A stretch of 64,000 nucleotides of DNA from Hetaerina americana (GCA_022747635.1 JAKTNV010000006.1:64123090-64187089); one strand, 5' to 3'; positions 35,225 through 47,734 are shown, counted from the first letter of the stretch. Translations and numbers: made by a program. Notes: generated by a model not told the origin, from the sequence alone.

Positions 35225-35345
35225 TATTCGGTACTCAGCAAGCCACCGCAAAGGTGTGTGGAAGGGGGTAACTACACACCAGACTACTATCGACAGAAAA
35301 TAATTTGCCCCCCAAGCACGTTCAGATGATGTTAACGTACTATGC
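35225..35345 (-). repeat. CR1-like LINE 3' UTR fragment
   Basis: Shares cagcaagccaccgca, ggtgtgtgg, a tacacaccagac block and a cccc.agc.cg block with 27.64-27.73 kb (adjacent to LINE copy A) and 47.35-47.46 kb. It is a 5'-truncated insertion of noncoding sequence only. Confidence 0.65.
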
Positions 35346-35935
35346 ATAATTTTTTGTTCGACCTGATGACTGAGTTATGGCTAGCTTTGTGTTGACCGGC
35401 GGAACTTAAGTGCCCCCTATAGTCTATGGTCACAATAAAGGCTTGTGGAACTAATACTAAGAAACAAATTCCTACGTTAGTAACATTCCATTTAAATATT
35501 ATATTATACGCATATTCTGGCTCTCTAGTTAATCGCTAAACGCTTTCTGGGGATGCAATTTTTCCAAGTGGTTTAGAAAGTGGAAGAGGCAAAAGTGAAA
35601 CGGGACCCTGGATCGAATAAGGAATGGGGCATATGAAGATAATTAGTAATCACATATTGAAATTGCAATGATTCATGCCAAGGCAAAAGTGGTAAATTAA
35701 CATTAGATCACTTAAATCATAAGGATGGGTTTCAGTTTATTTGAATTCCAGCCGCCTGAAGCAAAACATGGCCAAATCAAGGGTAACATGATTATATTGG
35801 TATTTGTACATAATGAGACAATGTAGTGGCATATTTAATTGCTTTGAATATAATTTATTAATAGGTAATCTACCGGTTAAGGTAGGTTTTTGGATTGACA
35901 AATTTACTAATCCAACAATTGGTGACCCCCAGCAA
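35346..35935. other. No recognisable gene
   Basis: AT-rich spacer with no motif. Confidence 0.4.
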
Positions 35936-35939
35936 AACA

Positions 35940-36470
35940 CATCCCACTCTACATCAGGTCCCTCCTCATCTCTGAGTACTTTCTTCCTATCTTCATCCCG
36001 TCCAACATCCCTATCCTGTTCCTTCCCTTTCCTCTTTTGCCCAACATTCCACCCTCTATCACAGTCTTCAACATCCCGCTGCCGGTCAACACCCCCTTCA
36101 TCCACTTTTCCTGCCTCCATAGGATTGCTCCCAACAAACCCCTCTCTTCGCCCACCATACCAAGTACTTCCTCATTTGTTTTCTTCTCTGTCCATTTCAC
36201 CTTCTCCATTCTTCTCCACACCCACATTTCAAAAGCCTCCAATCTACGTCTATCCTCCTGCTTCAATTACCACGTTTCCGCACCGTGCATAGCTACGCTC
36301 CATATCAAGGTTTTTACGAGTCTTTTCTTAATATTCTTACTCAAAGTCCCTGTCATCAACTCCCTCCTCTTTGTGAAAGCCTCTTTGCCTAGCGCAATTT
36401 TTCTCCTTACGTCCCTAGTCCTTTGACCGTGTTGGTCCAAAACACCTTTGAATATAAGTCATCCTAATTT
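35940..36470 (-). pseudogene. RTE-like LINE pol C-terminus, best copy
   Basis: On the minus strand from about 36455: VLDQHGQRTRDVRRKIALGK, EAFTKRRELMTGTLSKNIKK, TLIWSVAMHGAETW, one stop (TAA at about 36278), then RRLEAFEMWVWRRMEKVKW, NEEVLGMVGEERGLLGAI, MLKTVIEGGMLGKRGKGRNR and a lysine/arginine-rich end. This is the region after the RT palm in RTE-like LINEs, where the W-containing thumb-side block is typical. One stop in about 160 codons makes it the freshest copy of this family in the window. The frame on the opposite strand here (35804-36292) is only its antisense shadow. Confidence 0.8.
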
Positions 36471-37995
36471 TGCTTCCTGCCATTTTGACAAAATCATTTT
36501 CTGGTGCTAAAAATATTTGTGTCACACAAGTTTTGCAGAATTCATTCCAAATGTTGTAATGATTAGTGTAAATTTAGTTAGAAATTTTGTTTATGCGCCA
36601 TAAGTGTGATAGCGTATACACCATTGCTGAAATGTTGTTATAAATGTACGCCATCGATTATCAGACAAGCTTTAGTGCTTATGATTGAGAGATCACAGGC
36701 AAAATAGAAATCTATAACAATCATCAATAGGTAAATGTACTTTTTTAAATAAATTTTTAATTCTGAAATCCATTAAATCTCAGTTCAGACAAAATGGTAT
36801 CAGTGAAGTGATTGGATGCTCTATTGTAATTTGCTTATACTATACTAACGATATATTGCCGGTTTTCATAACTGCAGATGATTATAAATAATAAAAGCAT
36901 AAATTGAAAATACGAGTACATAGTCGATCTAAATTTAATATCTTATTCTTATTGAATTGCCCACATAGATGCCGCACATCCCATAATTTTCTCTCTCTTT
37001 CGTCCTTTAATTACTTTTTCGCATTTGCGTATTGTCATTCACGCATTTCTATTAAGTCGTCCCCTGGGGCGTTTCCCTACCATCCACTTTCAGGAAATAT
37101 CGATAGATTTCTGTAATGCAAAAAGATGTAGGAAAATGTCGTCACCTTAAATGTTAAAAGGTAAGGTCGCACAGAAACAAAACTTAGGACGTGCACATAC
37201 GATAAATTGGAGGTATACAAAGTTTTTTCCTTTATTGATGCATGTTTGTCCTGATTCTTTACTATTTAGAACCAAAGGAGCATAATATCCTTCGATGCAT
37301 CAAAAAATGTTAATTTTTCGAGGAACTAGTGTGTAGACATTTAAATTAAAAATCAATGAGTACGATTTAATCATTTATTTATTAAACTTACAAAATTGGT
37401 TGAAACCAAAAGTCAGCAGAGAGTTGGAAGACCAAGTTGTGCAGAAAGTAATCCTTTCTTACCATTCTCATTACTATTAGTTATTTAATCGGCTTCCTAG
37501 CAGAACAAAATTTGATCATCACCACCGGAATGTGTGTAGAATTTTTAGATGTCGATACAAAAAATATACCAAAAAGGCAATAAAAATATTTATCCTACAC
37601 CTAAATTTTTGTAAGTAAACGAGAAACGAACCGAGAACACGATTTGGGGGCCAAATCTCGCATCGCACCCAAAAAAAATGATGACAACAGATTGAATCTC
37701 ACCGAACAGAAAAGTAAACTAGTTTCAGATGGCGAAAACTAGACGATGCCCATTCTTTCTGATACCTAGAAACTTCATTACCTAGACCTATCCAATCTTA
37801 CAAAAATACAAAAAATATATGTCCCAACTTTTGGCTCCGTTGAGAAATAAATTAGTTCTATTTATATTCAAATACAGATATAACTAAATTTTTCGGTGCA
37901 GAAGTAAATTCAAGCCGTAAAATACAGTTTTAAATACTCTCTTTTTTGTGTTCGTTTTCGTTGTCAACATTTGGTGGTCCGTTTGGCTCTCGTGG
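36471..37995. other. No recognisable gene
   Basis: AT-rich and featureless to my reading. Confidence 0.45.
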
Positions 37996-37997
37996 TA

Positions 37998-38023
37998 TTC
38001 CGATAAGCTTTTGCTTATCATCA
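37998..38023 (-). other. Hairpin with hammerhead-like 5' box
   Basis: Minus strand: CTGAT followed by GATAAGC, loop AAAA, GCTTATC, then GGAATACC. The 7-bp stem is perfect. The first box (CTGATGA) is like those at 1.4, 22.4 and 58.1 kb, but the second box is GGAA rather than GAAA, so a functional hammerhead is unlikely here. Confidence 0.5.
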
Positions 38024-39695
38024 GGACCGAACGAACCGACTTTGAGCAAATCCATTCCCGAGGTGAAGTGGAGCATTGGGCTAGCAAGCGGATGCTTTTC
38101 CGACCTGACTAAAACCACCTGCTAATAATATAGCTGGCCCTAATTGTAACCATGACAAATTAATTGTGTTTAATTTATAAGTAGCCAGATACAACTCCAA
38201 ATACGGAATCAATGTGCATTTTGGTTCAATAATTTTTTTATGGATAATCTAAGAACGAAGTTAAAAAGTATGAAATACGCATGTGGTTGACGGTCACTTA
38301 ATTTGATAAATTAATTAGTAGAGAGTGTATATCTGATAAAAGTAAGTGTAATTAATTCATGTAGGAAAAATGTAAGGATAAGTATTGTAACGAAAAAAAA
38401 ACAAATATGAAGGGGTGTTGAGAACATCTGCGAGTGCTACTAAAACAGAGTTAACGCATTAAATATAGGTTAAAACTAATAAATTTCATTCACCATACTT
38501 TTCATCACACATAAAGGGATACTCTTGTTGTCATGCTATCGTTTTATCGTTCAATATTTCCTCGCAGAATGATGCTACCAAAGGAGCATTTCTCGTGTTT
38601 AACGAGAGGTTATTCCATTACTTCTAAGCTGTGACATCGAATACATGTTGCCTAAGTACGTATGTGGCCTCTCGCTGAATGAATGTGTCAAGTTTGTTCT
38701 TTCCATTTGCGCACTTTTACGCGACATCAAAATGCCTCTATAATTATTGTAACGTTTTGGTTTTTAGAACATGACGTATTAATGAGTTAGTGTGTGTTGG
38801 AGCTTTAGGAATGAAATTTATCAAAGATAGTTTAGTTTATGTAGCTATTATGAAATAAAGTACACGTGAGTTTAAGATGAACCGATTGTTTGCACTTAAG
38901 GAACATTAAAACTTAAATAACAGTTCTTGGGACAGCTCATGCCGCGCTTGATCTTGAGAGAGCGATATATTTCCTAATATGCTTAATAGCAATAATGGCT
39001 CCGTTTAATTTTTGCAGCCAAAGTAAACTTGTGGTGGCAACGATGTTTCAGACTGATACCTTTTATAAATCCATTTAGACGGGGTAATGCTAAAAAATAA
39101 GACCTAAAGATTCGACAGATTCACTGAATGTATTATGAATATGACGTAAAACAAAATTTCTCGGGAAAATCCGATTGGCCCCCGAAAGGAAGCCGGTTAA
39201 ATACTTTGATAACTATGTGATTGTACACATAGTGATTATGGAAACCAATCTCTCACAAGGGCAGTTATCAAGAGGGTGACTAGACGCTTGTGCAAAGGCC
39301 TTCGATGCTTTCGATGAAGTCGTAAAATTTGGAATGTTTTCGTTCCCTATAGTGATGAAACCGTTATTTCAGATGGTGTAAACGCTAAAATCAAATTTAT
39401 GTGCACCTTATTGAACGCACTTAAAACATTCATTCATAAATAATTCCTTCAATTTTTAAATTTTGGAGCAAACGATTAAACTTCTATGTAATATAGACCT
39501 GATCACCATATATCATAGCTTATTCATTTTGACTTTAATAGCTTTTTCAACTTATTATACTGTCATGGCTGTTACCAGTGGTAATCCCATGATAGGCGTT
39601 TATTTAAGGGTTCTGACATATCACATCCACTAGAGAGTTTGTATGAATGCATCAAAAAATTCTATGCATTAATTCTGACAATACTGAGCACATAG
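38024..39695. other. No recognisable gene
   Basis: AT-rich. Short minus-strand frames at 37884-38118 lack motifs. Confidence 0.45.
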
Positions 39696-39699
39696 TTTT

Positions 39700-39985
39700 C
39701 TTATGTAAAACCCAGTTATCAACCCAAAGGTTCGTTTGATAGACAAGTCTAGAGTGTACCCAATAGCATCGTGTGAAATTCACACACCAGGCTAGGAGGT
39801 TAGTTCTTTTCCCACCTGCCGCCTGTTGTTTCCCAGTAAGTTCTAGTACCAGCATAAGTCGCACGTATTGGGTGAAGCCGAGAATCTCCATAAGAGAGAG
39901 CCTATTCCCTGAGAATGGAAACAGGGCCCTCCGATTAGTAGTCCAATACTCTACCCCTACCACGTATCCTTTTTCTTATATAATT
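39700..39985 (-). repeat. tRNA-derived SINE, minus copy
   Basis: The minus strand starts with cgtggtaggggtagagtatt, then ggactactaatcggagggccc, paralleling the head of the SINE at 46.44 kb. The body also aligns in order: ctggtactagaacttactgg, gggaaa, the cctcctagcctg block, tgaatttcacac and the final ttgggttgat. The B box is damaged. Frames on either strand here are shadows of the SINE. Confidence 0.75.
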
Positions 39986-41845
39986 TCGGAAAATATTATA
40001 TGACTAATAAATGAATGTTTATTACTTTGGAGCAAAACGTTCTACACCTTTACCAATAAGCTCATATTAATACCTAAGATAGCGTGATATCGATAATGTT
40101 CATAGTATTTGTTTTTCGCCAGAGCGTTGCCACATTCCTACAAACTGTAGACTTTATCAATAAAATTATTGGCCAAGTAGTTTAAAAACAAGGGCGAAAT
40201 AATCGTCATCTACTCATTAAGAAATTTATAAAAACGATATCGCGTGTTGCTGTTTAAATAATCAATCAATTCGATTATGCACTCTTGGAGAATTTATTTG
40301 AAAAGAAAACACTCTACGAACGTCTTTCGGTATTTACATTGCACGATAAATTTAAATTTCACTCAAATTTCGAACTGTGCTCTTTTCGAGGAAAGCGGAG
40401 CAGTTTACTCCTTTTGCTTTCTCAATTCTTGAAGGTCTCCTGCCTTTCTTCGGCAACAACTTGATGCAATGCGACACAGAACAATATGCCATCTATGCTT
40501 TAAAATGCCTTATGTGTCGAGGTAGATATGAGAATAGGTCTCTGTGGAAGGTTAACAGACAGGCGTGAAAAGATAATTCCGCTTACGCACGGATGTTTGC
40601 GTCGATCATTTGATTTAGTCTTCCAGGAAATTCAGTGCTCTGCCGAATGCGCTTTTTCCTCATTCGAACTATGAAGGTGGGATTAAAGAGTAGCTTTTTT
40701 TATCATCTCGCGAGGTTTTTGGGTGCAAATACGGGCTTTAATCTGGATACATGCTGGAACGTTCTCCTCTATCGGTGTGTTTGTCCGGGCCAGTAATCCG
40801 AATTCAGTCAATAAACCGCCTTCTCGCTCCCCGCTCGGCTGAGAAAATCAACGTCAATTGGAGATAAACAGAAGAAGTTTTTATATTTGTAAAGAGTCTA
40901 TTGGCCTTATCCATTGTGTCTGTGTACGAGGTGTCCGCAGAATCAGATTTATGATGTAAAAGTGATAAAAATAATGAAGAATATAACCTATGTTCAAGGG
41001 ATTCAGAATTTTGTTGCGAACGTAAAAGAGTGGAGATACGTACTGGGTTTTCTGGTGTGAGATGTCAATGGTTGATCTACTTGTAACATGAGAACCTTTG
41101 GCCATATAGAGAAAACCCTTATGACAGTAGCTGGTAATGGTTACAGGAAGACTAGAGTGATATAAACAATTCTAAGTTATCATGGTATAACCTATAATAT
41201 GCTCTTATCGGAATAGTAATAGTTACTGGAGCTTGTATAATTTTCATGAGAAATACTTGAAATAATATTGTTTTCTACGTCTTTGTAAAATAGAATTATT
41301 CGAAATAAATATTTATTGTAAAATTTTTCTCATTCCATAAATGCAAAATACCTATACATGGACTAACTAACATAGCCTTCCATTTTACAGTGATGGAGCT
41401 TTAAACTTCGCCCTAAAATAATGCAAAATATAGGATAAATAAATTATTACCATTTCTCCATTTATCATTTATTCGTATATGTTATGCAAAATGAATAAGT
41501 AACTATCCCCATAAATGTGTGTATGGTTATTGATATGCTTACTTGAGTACTTGCGAATCACGCCTGCATAAATAGATAAACTCGTATATTGAGTACACAC
41601 GCTCAGAATTATGGATTATATTCATGGAATTTATTTCAATTAAAAAAACAAGTTGTAATTATAAAACACACAAAACTATGACAGGCATGTACTTTATCTA
41701 AGTATAAGTATATTCTACACTACATATAAGTTATATCATAAATTTTGAATAATTCAGAAGAAAGAACTCTCTTTCTACGAGAAAATAACTTGAATAATTT
41801 AAGAGGAGGTTAATACTAATCCCACTCTCTATTGCTTAATTATGC
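39986..41845. other. No recognisable gene
   Basis: AT-rich, with a unique CpG-richer stretch at about 40580-40860 that shows no coding motif. Confidence 0.45.
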
Positions 41846-41849
41846 TTTG

Positions 41850-42640
41850 CAAGGGTTTCGTGAGATGACGACCGCGGAAGACTCCCTTCTCCCCCACCTA
41901 TTGGGCCGAGTCTAGTAGTTGCCAGGACCAATTTTCTCTACACTGTCCATTATAAAGCAAAACCGATAGAAGTAGCACAGGAGACGGAGAAGATAAACAC
42001 CAAATCAGTTAGAATAGGAAATTGGAATGTTAGGACAATTTTGGGAACAAAAAAATTAGAGAATATAAAGCGAGAGATGGAAAGAGGAAAAATAGATATT
42101 TTAGGTCTATGCGAGGTGAGATGGAAGGATAGCGGGAATGACTGGAATGATAGTTATAGAGTAATACACAGCGGATGGGACGAGAGCCAATGAAGGGTTG
42201 CTTTAATATTGAATAAAATGCACGAAGAAGAGTAGTCAAATTCGAGCGAGCAACGGATAGAATATTACTAGCAAGGATTAAAGCAGAATCGACAAAATTA
42301 GTTATTTTTCAGTTATACATGCCACCAAGCAATCATAAGGAGGAAGAAGTCGATAGGATATTTGTACGATCAGTAAGAGGGGATATCAGTATGGGTTCAT
42401 GCAGGGAAATATTTGATATTGATAGGATTGGATTGCGACGGTAGGCGAAGGAAGAGATGGTGATGAGGTGGGGGACTACGGTTTAAGCACGAGGAATGAC
42501 CGTGGGAAGAAAGCAATTGAATTCTGCAGGAGACAGGGGTTAGTCATCACCATCATTTGGTTTAGACACCACAAAGGCATAGGTATACATGGAAAATGCC
42601 AGATGACTCAGAAAGGCATCAGTTGCATTATACGAGTTTG
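41850..42640 (+). pseudogene. RTE-like LINE leader and AP endonuclease domain
   Basis: A leader block (41850-41956) shared with 32.93-33.05 kb precedes an apurinic-like endonuclease, the domain that nicks the target for LINE integration. Visible motifs are RIGNWNVRT (about 42011), with the catalytic Asn; DILGLCEVRWK (about 42090-42122), with the catalytic Glu; a stop (about 42191); YMPPSNHKEEE near 42315; DWIATVGEGRDG near 42435, where the usual DWN active-site Asn is Ile; RNDRGKKAIEFCRRQGLVIT near 42493; and DSERHQLHYT at about 42605-42637. The usual catalytic His block is beyond the break. The domain stops exactly where the mariner relic begins, and the same LINE resumes at 43.94 kb, though the RT core is missing. 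Confidence 0.8.
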
Positions 42641-43890
42641 AGGTGAAATTTTTCGGCCTGATAATGAAAGACTGCGATTTTAAGTTAAGAAATAATTTTA
42701 TTTGTGTACATAATCTCCCTTGACTTCAACACTCTTGGTCCAGCGTTTCTCCAACATCAGTATTCTTTCCCGGCAGTGAGAGTCTGGAAGGCTGTGAAAA
42801 TATCCATCTGCGGCCCTTTCAACTTCTCCATTGGACGCGAAGCGCTTCCCGGAAACAAATTTCTTTTAAGATTGGCAAAAAATGGATGTCGAAGGGGGTT
42901 AAATCAGGAGAATAGTCAGTTGATAATATAAAAGATGCTCGAGCAGAATTCATCGAGAATTTTTCCCATCCCGTGGTTTTCCCATCGTCAACGCACCTTT
43001 GTGAGCAGGTGACAGCAGGTTGTTCAGGGGAATGAAATTTTTTTTATTCTTCAATCAAGGCATCTTCTCGCGAATTTTGGCCTTCATCTGATCAAAAAGG
43101 TTGGAGTAATATTCGCCTGTACTTGTTTTGCCTTTTTCAAGCTAATCAATTGATACGATCCCTGTCGCATTCCAAAACACACTGGCAATGACCTCTCCGG
43201 TAGATGCAATCGACTTTGCTTTCTTTGGCACTGAACCACCGGCTTTTCCCCACTGCTTCGACTGCTGTTTCATTTCTGGCGTGTAGTGGTGGACCCATGT
43301 CTCATCCATGGTGAAAAATTGTCAACCAAAATCAGTCGGTTCTCTCTTCAATCGGTCCAAACATAGCTGCGAAAATTGTTTGCGCATTTGTTTTTGTTGG
43401 CAATCACCAGTACCTCGCGCAGAGCATTGGCACCCGAAATTCTTTCCGCAAGATGTTTCGCACCCTTTCTTCCGAAATCGCCACGGTCTTAGCTATCCCA
43501 CTCACCTTCACTCTCTTATCGTACAACACCTTATCGTGCACATTTTCGATGGTTTACGGTGTGTTTGGGGTTTTTGGCCGTCCTTCAAGAGGGTCATCTT
43601 CGAGGGATGTGCGACCGCGTTTAAATTAAGCTGCCCACTTTTTAACGATCAAAATTGAAGGAGCAGAGTCCCCTAACACTTTTGTCAACTTCGGATGAAT
43701 TTCCGAAGGGGTCGGTCTATCCGAAATGAATAATTTGGGAATTGGAAGATAATTTTTCAGTGGTATCCCGTTCCCTACTTGAGGTACTTTGTGGAGGGCA
43801 CTTTGAGTGAGCACGCCATCCGTCGGATGGGACGTTGAGCTGTGGACCCCTTGGCGCCTTTCGTTAAGAATAGGCTTATACCGACGCCGG
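42636..43890 (-). pseudogene. Decayed mariner (mellifera-like) transposase
   Basis: Read on the minus strand from about 43690: SILIVKKWAA, FKRGRTSLEDDPLEGRPKT (about 43625-43565), VKVSGIAKTVAISEERV (HTH, about 43515-43465), then after frame changes MDETWVHHYTPEMK (about 43310-43270), VFWNATGIVSID, KGKTSTGEYYSNLFDQMK and, near the low end, KRFASNGEV with KRWTKSVEVKGDYVHK (about 42745-42700). MDETW holds the first catalytic Asp. The HQDNAP/PYSPDLAP region is badly degraded. At least five stops or frameshifts are present. It is nested in the RTE-like LINE: the left boundary is at a TA in the LINE's HQLDY codons. I could not match the right terminal repeat. Confidence 0.8.
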
Positions 43891-43929
43891 GTTTCTCAAG
43901 AAAAAGGCTAATTTAAGCATTACAATAGG

Positions 43930-44470
43930 AGGACAAAAATTGTAGCAGGTGGAACAGGTAACGTATATCGGAAGTGTTTTGGACCAACATGGTCAAAGTA
44001 GTCGAAATATTAGGAGAAGTATTACACTAGACAAAGGGGCTTTCACAAGGTGGAGGGAGTTGGTGATAGGGATTTTGAGGAAACATGTTAAGAAAAGGCT
44101 AGCCAAATCTTTGATGCAGAGCGTAGTTATGTTAGCGCGGAAGCATGGTCACTGAAGCAGGAGGTTGGATGTAGATTTGAGGCTTTTTAGATGGGGGTGT
44201 GGAAGAGAATGGAGAAGGGAAAATTAGCCGGAAGGAAAGCAAATAAAGAGGAATGGTGGGGGAGAAGAAGGGATTGTCTGGGAAAAATCTTAAGGATGCA
44301 GAAATATTGGATGAAAATCATAATGATCGGTTGTGGGATGCTGAAGATTGAGATAGAGGGGAGAATGTTAGGCAAACGAGACTGAAATAGGATAGGGATT
44401 TAGGACGGTATGAAGGGAGGAAGGAAGCACAGAGAAATGAAGAGGCACTTGTAGAGTAGGACTTTGGGTT
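43930..44470 (+). pseudogene. RTE-like LINE pol C-terminus (continuation of 41.85-42.64 kb)
   Basis: Plus strand: QVTYIGSVLDQHGQSSRNIR (about 43954), ITLDKGAFTRWRELVIGILR, KHVKKRLAKSLMQSVVM (to about 44130), a frameshift at the expected GAETW, then RWGCGREWRREN-like sequence (family WVWRRMEK), RRDCLGKILRMQKYW and GCGMLKIEIEGRMLGKRD. It runs parallel to the copy at 36.4-35.9 kb. With the endonuclease at 42 kb it brackets the mariner relic, but the RT palm that should lie between is absent, so a deletion accompanied or followed the insertion. Confidence 0.75.
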
Positions 44471-46035
44471 GTTTATTTATGTGAAACAAAATATTTATTT
44501 GGTAGCTGTGTCCATCCAAAACCATCCTTCACCGATAGATTTACTGATAAATTTTAATTTAAAATTTACCGATACTGAACTGCCTGCATATACTATCATT
44601 TCAAGCGTTTTTAAGTCTAGAGTGACCGACTAGCAGTTTACTCATGGGCGTCCCCCAATATTCAATTCCGTAGCTTTTTGTCTGTAGACCAACACTACGC
44701 ACTTCATAAATCAGTATGATTAAATTTACCTGAATATACATAAATTTATAGGCTTGATGATTTTATTTAATTATCTTTATTTTATAAAGAATTCATCTTC
44801 GGATTTGTAGGGAATCATAGCATTATGGATATATTGTTATCCTGTTCGTTAGGAGATCAAATTCAAATTCCAAATAATATTCAATGCATCAACAGTTAAA
44901 AATAAAAGTTTTTAAGCAGAGAATGTGTGGAAATAATATAGTACATTGCCATATTTACAATCCTTATGTCATTTGCATTACAATTAATTAAATAACTTAA
45001 GATTTCAATCTTGCAAAGATGAATAGAATAAAACAAGCAAATAATTTTGTAGAAGTTGGCCAAAGCCAACAAATAATATTGTAATTAAACAAATTTTTAT
45101 TATTTTTTAATATCATGTGACTACTGAAATTTTTTATGCATGGTAGACATTTATTTTAATTGTAAAATTTAATTGAAAATTAAATATGCTCATGCTCTAC
45201 GTGTTCCTGTATGTATTTTCCCATAAAAGTTCACACCATGAATTATGACTGAGCATGCGTTGTAACAAATCTGATCTCTAGTGATAATGCAACTTCGCTT
45301 GCGTGAACATTGCTAATTATTAGGTGTATTTACACCTTCCTCGTCCTCTAATGGCATTAACCACTTTGTAAGTCGCGTTTTCAGCGCTAAATAAAGATAT
45401 CTTTTTAAATGATATGGTCAGCATGCAAGCACATGGTTTAACCGCTCGATTTCATGAAAACTACTTCCCCTTCTCACTCTTCCCCCAACCCTCCATTTCT
45501 CCCTATTTCTGCGTATCTCTTTTCCTTTAACTCTACCCCTGCCCCGAGGACTGGCCCCACCCCACCACTACTATCTTCCCCTCCCACCCACTCTTCCGTC
45601 ACCTCTCCCATCCCGCGCCGAACGCAAATGGCTGCGGTCATAATTAAGTTAAAATTGAAGGGAGCTACAAAAGGCTCTCTCTAACGTTAATGCGATAGCT
45701 TTCACTACTTCCAATGACCCCGCGGTGCGGAAAAGGCTATTAAGTGTTTGCTGTTGTTAGGTGCACTCATCTCACGTGTTCGCTAAACTGTTCAACCGAA
45801 CTGTTCCCTCTTCACCGCAACATTATTTTTTTGAACTACCACAAGTTGCACGATTTGCTAATTCTCGCCCTCTGAAATGGGAATATCCCACTCCTCGCGA
45901 TAAAAGCACATCCGCAACCAATAAGGGTGATAGGAGGCGATGCATCACGAATCGATTAGCAATAATACTTTCCATCTCGATTTCGTAATCACCCGCTGCA
46001 GTTTTGGATTTGTGATAATTCAGCGCGCTCTTCAA
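44471..46035. other. No recognisable gene; C-rich island at 45455-45625
   Basis: AT-rich DNA with a short pyrimidine-rich island (proline/serine-coding in the plus strand, no domain) and a CpG-richer patch at 45715-45960 whose overlapping plus and minus frames lack motifs. Confidence 0.45.
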
Positions 46036-46039
46036 CATT

Positions 46040-46206
46040 AGTGGCATTTTTGAGAACTATTATGAATCAAAAATATTCCTACAACTAATATTGGTGAGAT
46101 TTCATAAAATTAGACAGCTATATAGTGGCATTTTTGAGAACTATTATGAATCAAAAATATTCCTACAACTAATATTGGTGAGATTTCATAAAATTAGACA
46201 GCTATA
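46040..46206 (+). repeat. Exact tandem duplication, 84-bp unit, two copies
   Basis: The unit starting agtggcatttttgagaac at 46040 is repeated from 46124 with no difference until the last one or two bases. It is AT-rich and noncoding. Identity suggests a very recent duplication or an assembly artefact. Confidence 0.95.
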
Positions 46207-46209
46207 GAA

Positions 46210-46430
46210 TATTTAATCAGTTTAGCAGTAAAATTAAAAAAAAGCAGTAGAAGTAAAATTAATCAGCATTAGTTGCTCAAAAAGAAAATATATATCTCTT
46301 TACACAGGCTAATAATCAACATTTTTATAAGCAATTTGATTTTTTTAAAACCTCAAATACAAAAAAAATAGTTTGATTATACATTCAAATTTTATGTTGG
46401 TAGTTTTCAAAATTTTGCGTTTGTATTCAC
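46210..46430. other. AT-rich spacer
   Basis: Short A-rich stretches, no gene. Confidence 0.4.
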
Positions 46431-46436
46431 TGTTAG

Positions 46437-46712
46437 TGGGTGGTGGTATTCCAGGGTTAGAGCGTTGGACTAATGACCGGAGGGCCCGGGTTCGATTTCC
46501 GGGCAAGGCACTCTGGGCACCTGCAGCTCCACACAAGCTATGTGATTTTTCGGGTACTAGATCTTCCAGGGAAACCATAACCGGCACAGGGAAGGGAGCT
46601 GACCCTCCTACCCTGATGTGACATTCACACTCCGTCTGGTTTAGTACTGGGTGAGCTCTACCATCACCTACCAAATGGGTTGATTACAGTGTTTATAGTT
46701 ATATATAAACCA
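46437..46712 (+). repeat. tRNA-derived SINE, best copy
   Basis: The head is tRNA-like: ggtattccagggttagagcg (D-arm/A-box region), an anticodon-like segment ggactaatgacc, and a T arm with a perfect 6-bp stem around ggttcgatt (B box). The body (gcactctgggcacctgcagc, gtactagatcttcc, gggaaaccata, acattcacactc, ctaccatcacctacc) is shared with 55.69 and 39.7 kb. It ends in a TA-rich tail. Pol III transcription is expected; mobilisation would depend on a LINE. Confidence 0.85.
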
Positions 46713-47340
46713 TAAACACAACCATATGTTATTGTAAGTGCCTCAGTTTCGATAGAATCGTTCCGATTCTCAGTTTCGATAAAAGACGTCAGAGCATGCA
46801 CCGCGCTAAGGACGCTGGGTTTTATATTCATTCAATAATTAGGGAGGGAGCCTTTCATTCCTCTGTACGACCTAGAGTATTTCATGAAGTATCGGTTAAC
46901 TGAAAAACACGCCCCTTGAATTTTAGTTTTTATTCTCCGCTAGTTTTGAACACGGACTCTAGCAGTCCATATCCGAAGTTACTGATCAATAGCATATCAG
47001 GCGATCCAAATGTTTGCTAGGGAGATAATTTTACTACACATACTGTTACACCGCTCTGCTGAATAAGAGATGGTGAAATAACATTAAAGATAGGTGGAAA
47101 ACTGGAGAGCCGACTGATTTAAGATAACAATTTTCCCGAGAAAAATAAGCAACCAGAATAACGGCAAACGACGGAACAAGGGAAAAAATGATTAAATGGA
47201 TAAGCCTTGTCATTATTTTAGCTACCTTATATTAGTGCTGCTCTTATTAGATGTCCTTCTCGAATTTGAAGAAAAGTGTTTTATATTAAGATACCGTAGT
47301 GCATGAAGTTACTTAATAAATTATTTCATTTTTATTTATT
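46713..47340. other. No recognisable gene
   Basis: A short local repeat (agtttcgata twice at 46746-46785) and otherwise nothing. Confidence 0.4.
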
Positions 47341-47345
47341 CGCAT

Positions 47346-47460
47346 AGTACCCTGATCTTTGGTGTTTAGCAGGGGGCTACTACAAGCCAGACTACTTTTC
47401 ACCCAAAATAATATTTTCCTCCCAGCGCGATCGGACGTCAGTTGTGTCACTTGAGATGTT
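47346..47460 (-). repeat. CR1-like LINE 3' UTR fragment
   Basis: Resembles 35.23-35.34 kb: agggggctactacaagccagactact versus agggggtaactacacaccagactact, then an aaaataat and a cccagcgcg block. Noncoding and 5'-truncated. Confidence 0.55.
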
Positions 47461-47734
47461 TAACACAAGCATAAGTAACTAATAACACCAAACACTTAAA
47501 TTTTATGCTGCATTCCTGGTGTGGAATCAGGCAATGCCACGTTCCTAGGCGGCAAATATTCAGGGTAACATGTAATTTGTTTGCAATACTTTTTAATTAA
47601 TAGATGTAGATTAAGGTGATTCAGTAAAAATATATCCAACAGATGAAGCTGGATAATTGAAAAACAAAAGAATTTGGATCGGTATTATTATAACTATCCC
47701 TATATCTAGGAAGTACTAACAAATATTGTTCCTT

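Noticed and set aside
35804..36292. Long plus-strand serine/proline-rich frame
   Set aside because: It is the antisense of the RTE-like LINE C-terminus on the minus strand.
46437..46512. Functional tRNA gene
   Set aside because: The T arm is good but anticodon and acceptor pairing fail, and the same head occurs in three interspersed copies with a common non-tRNA body.
46345..46674. Minus-strand 109-codon frame
   Set aside because: It is antisense to a tRNA-derived SINE and the SINE explains the sequence fully.
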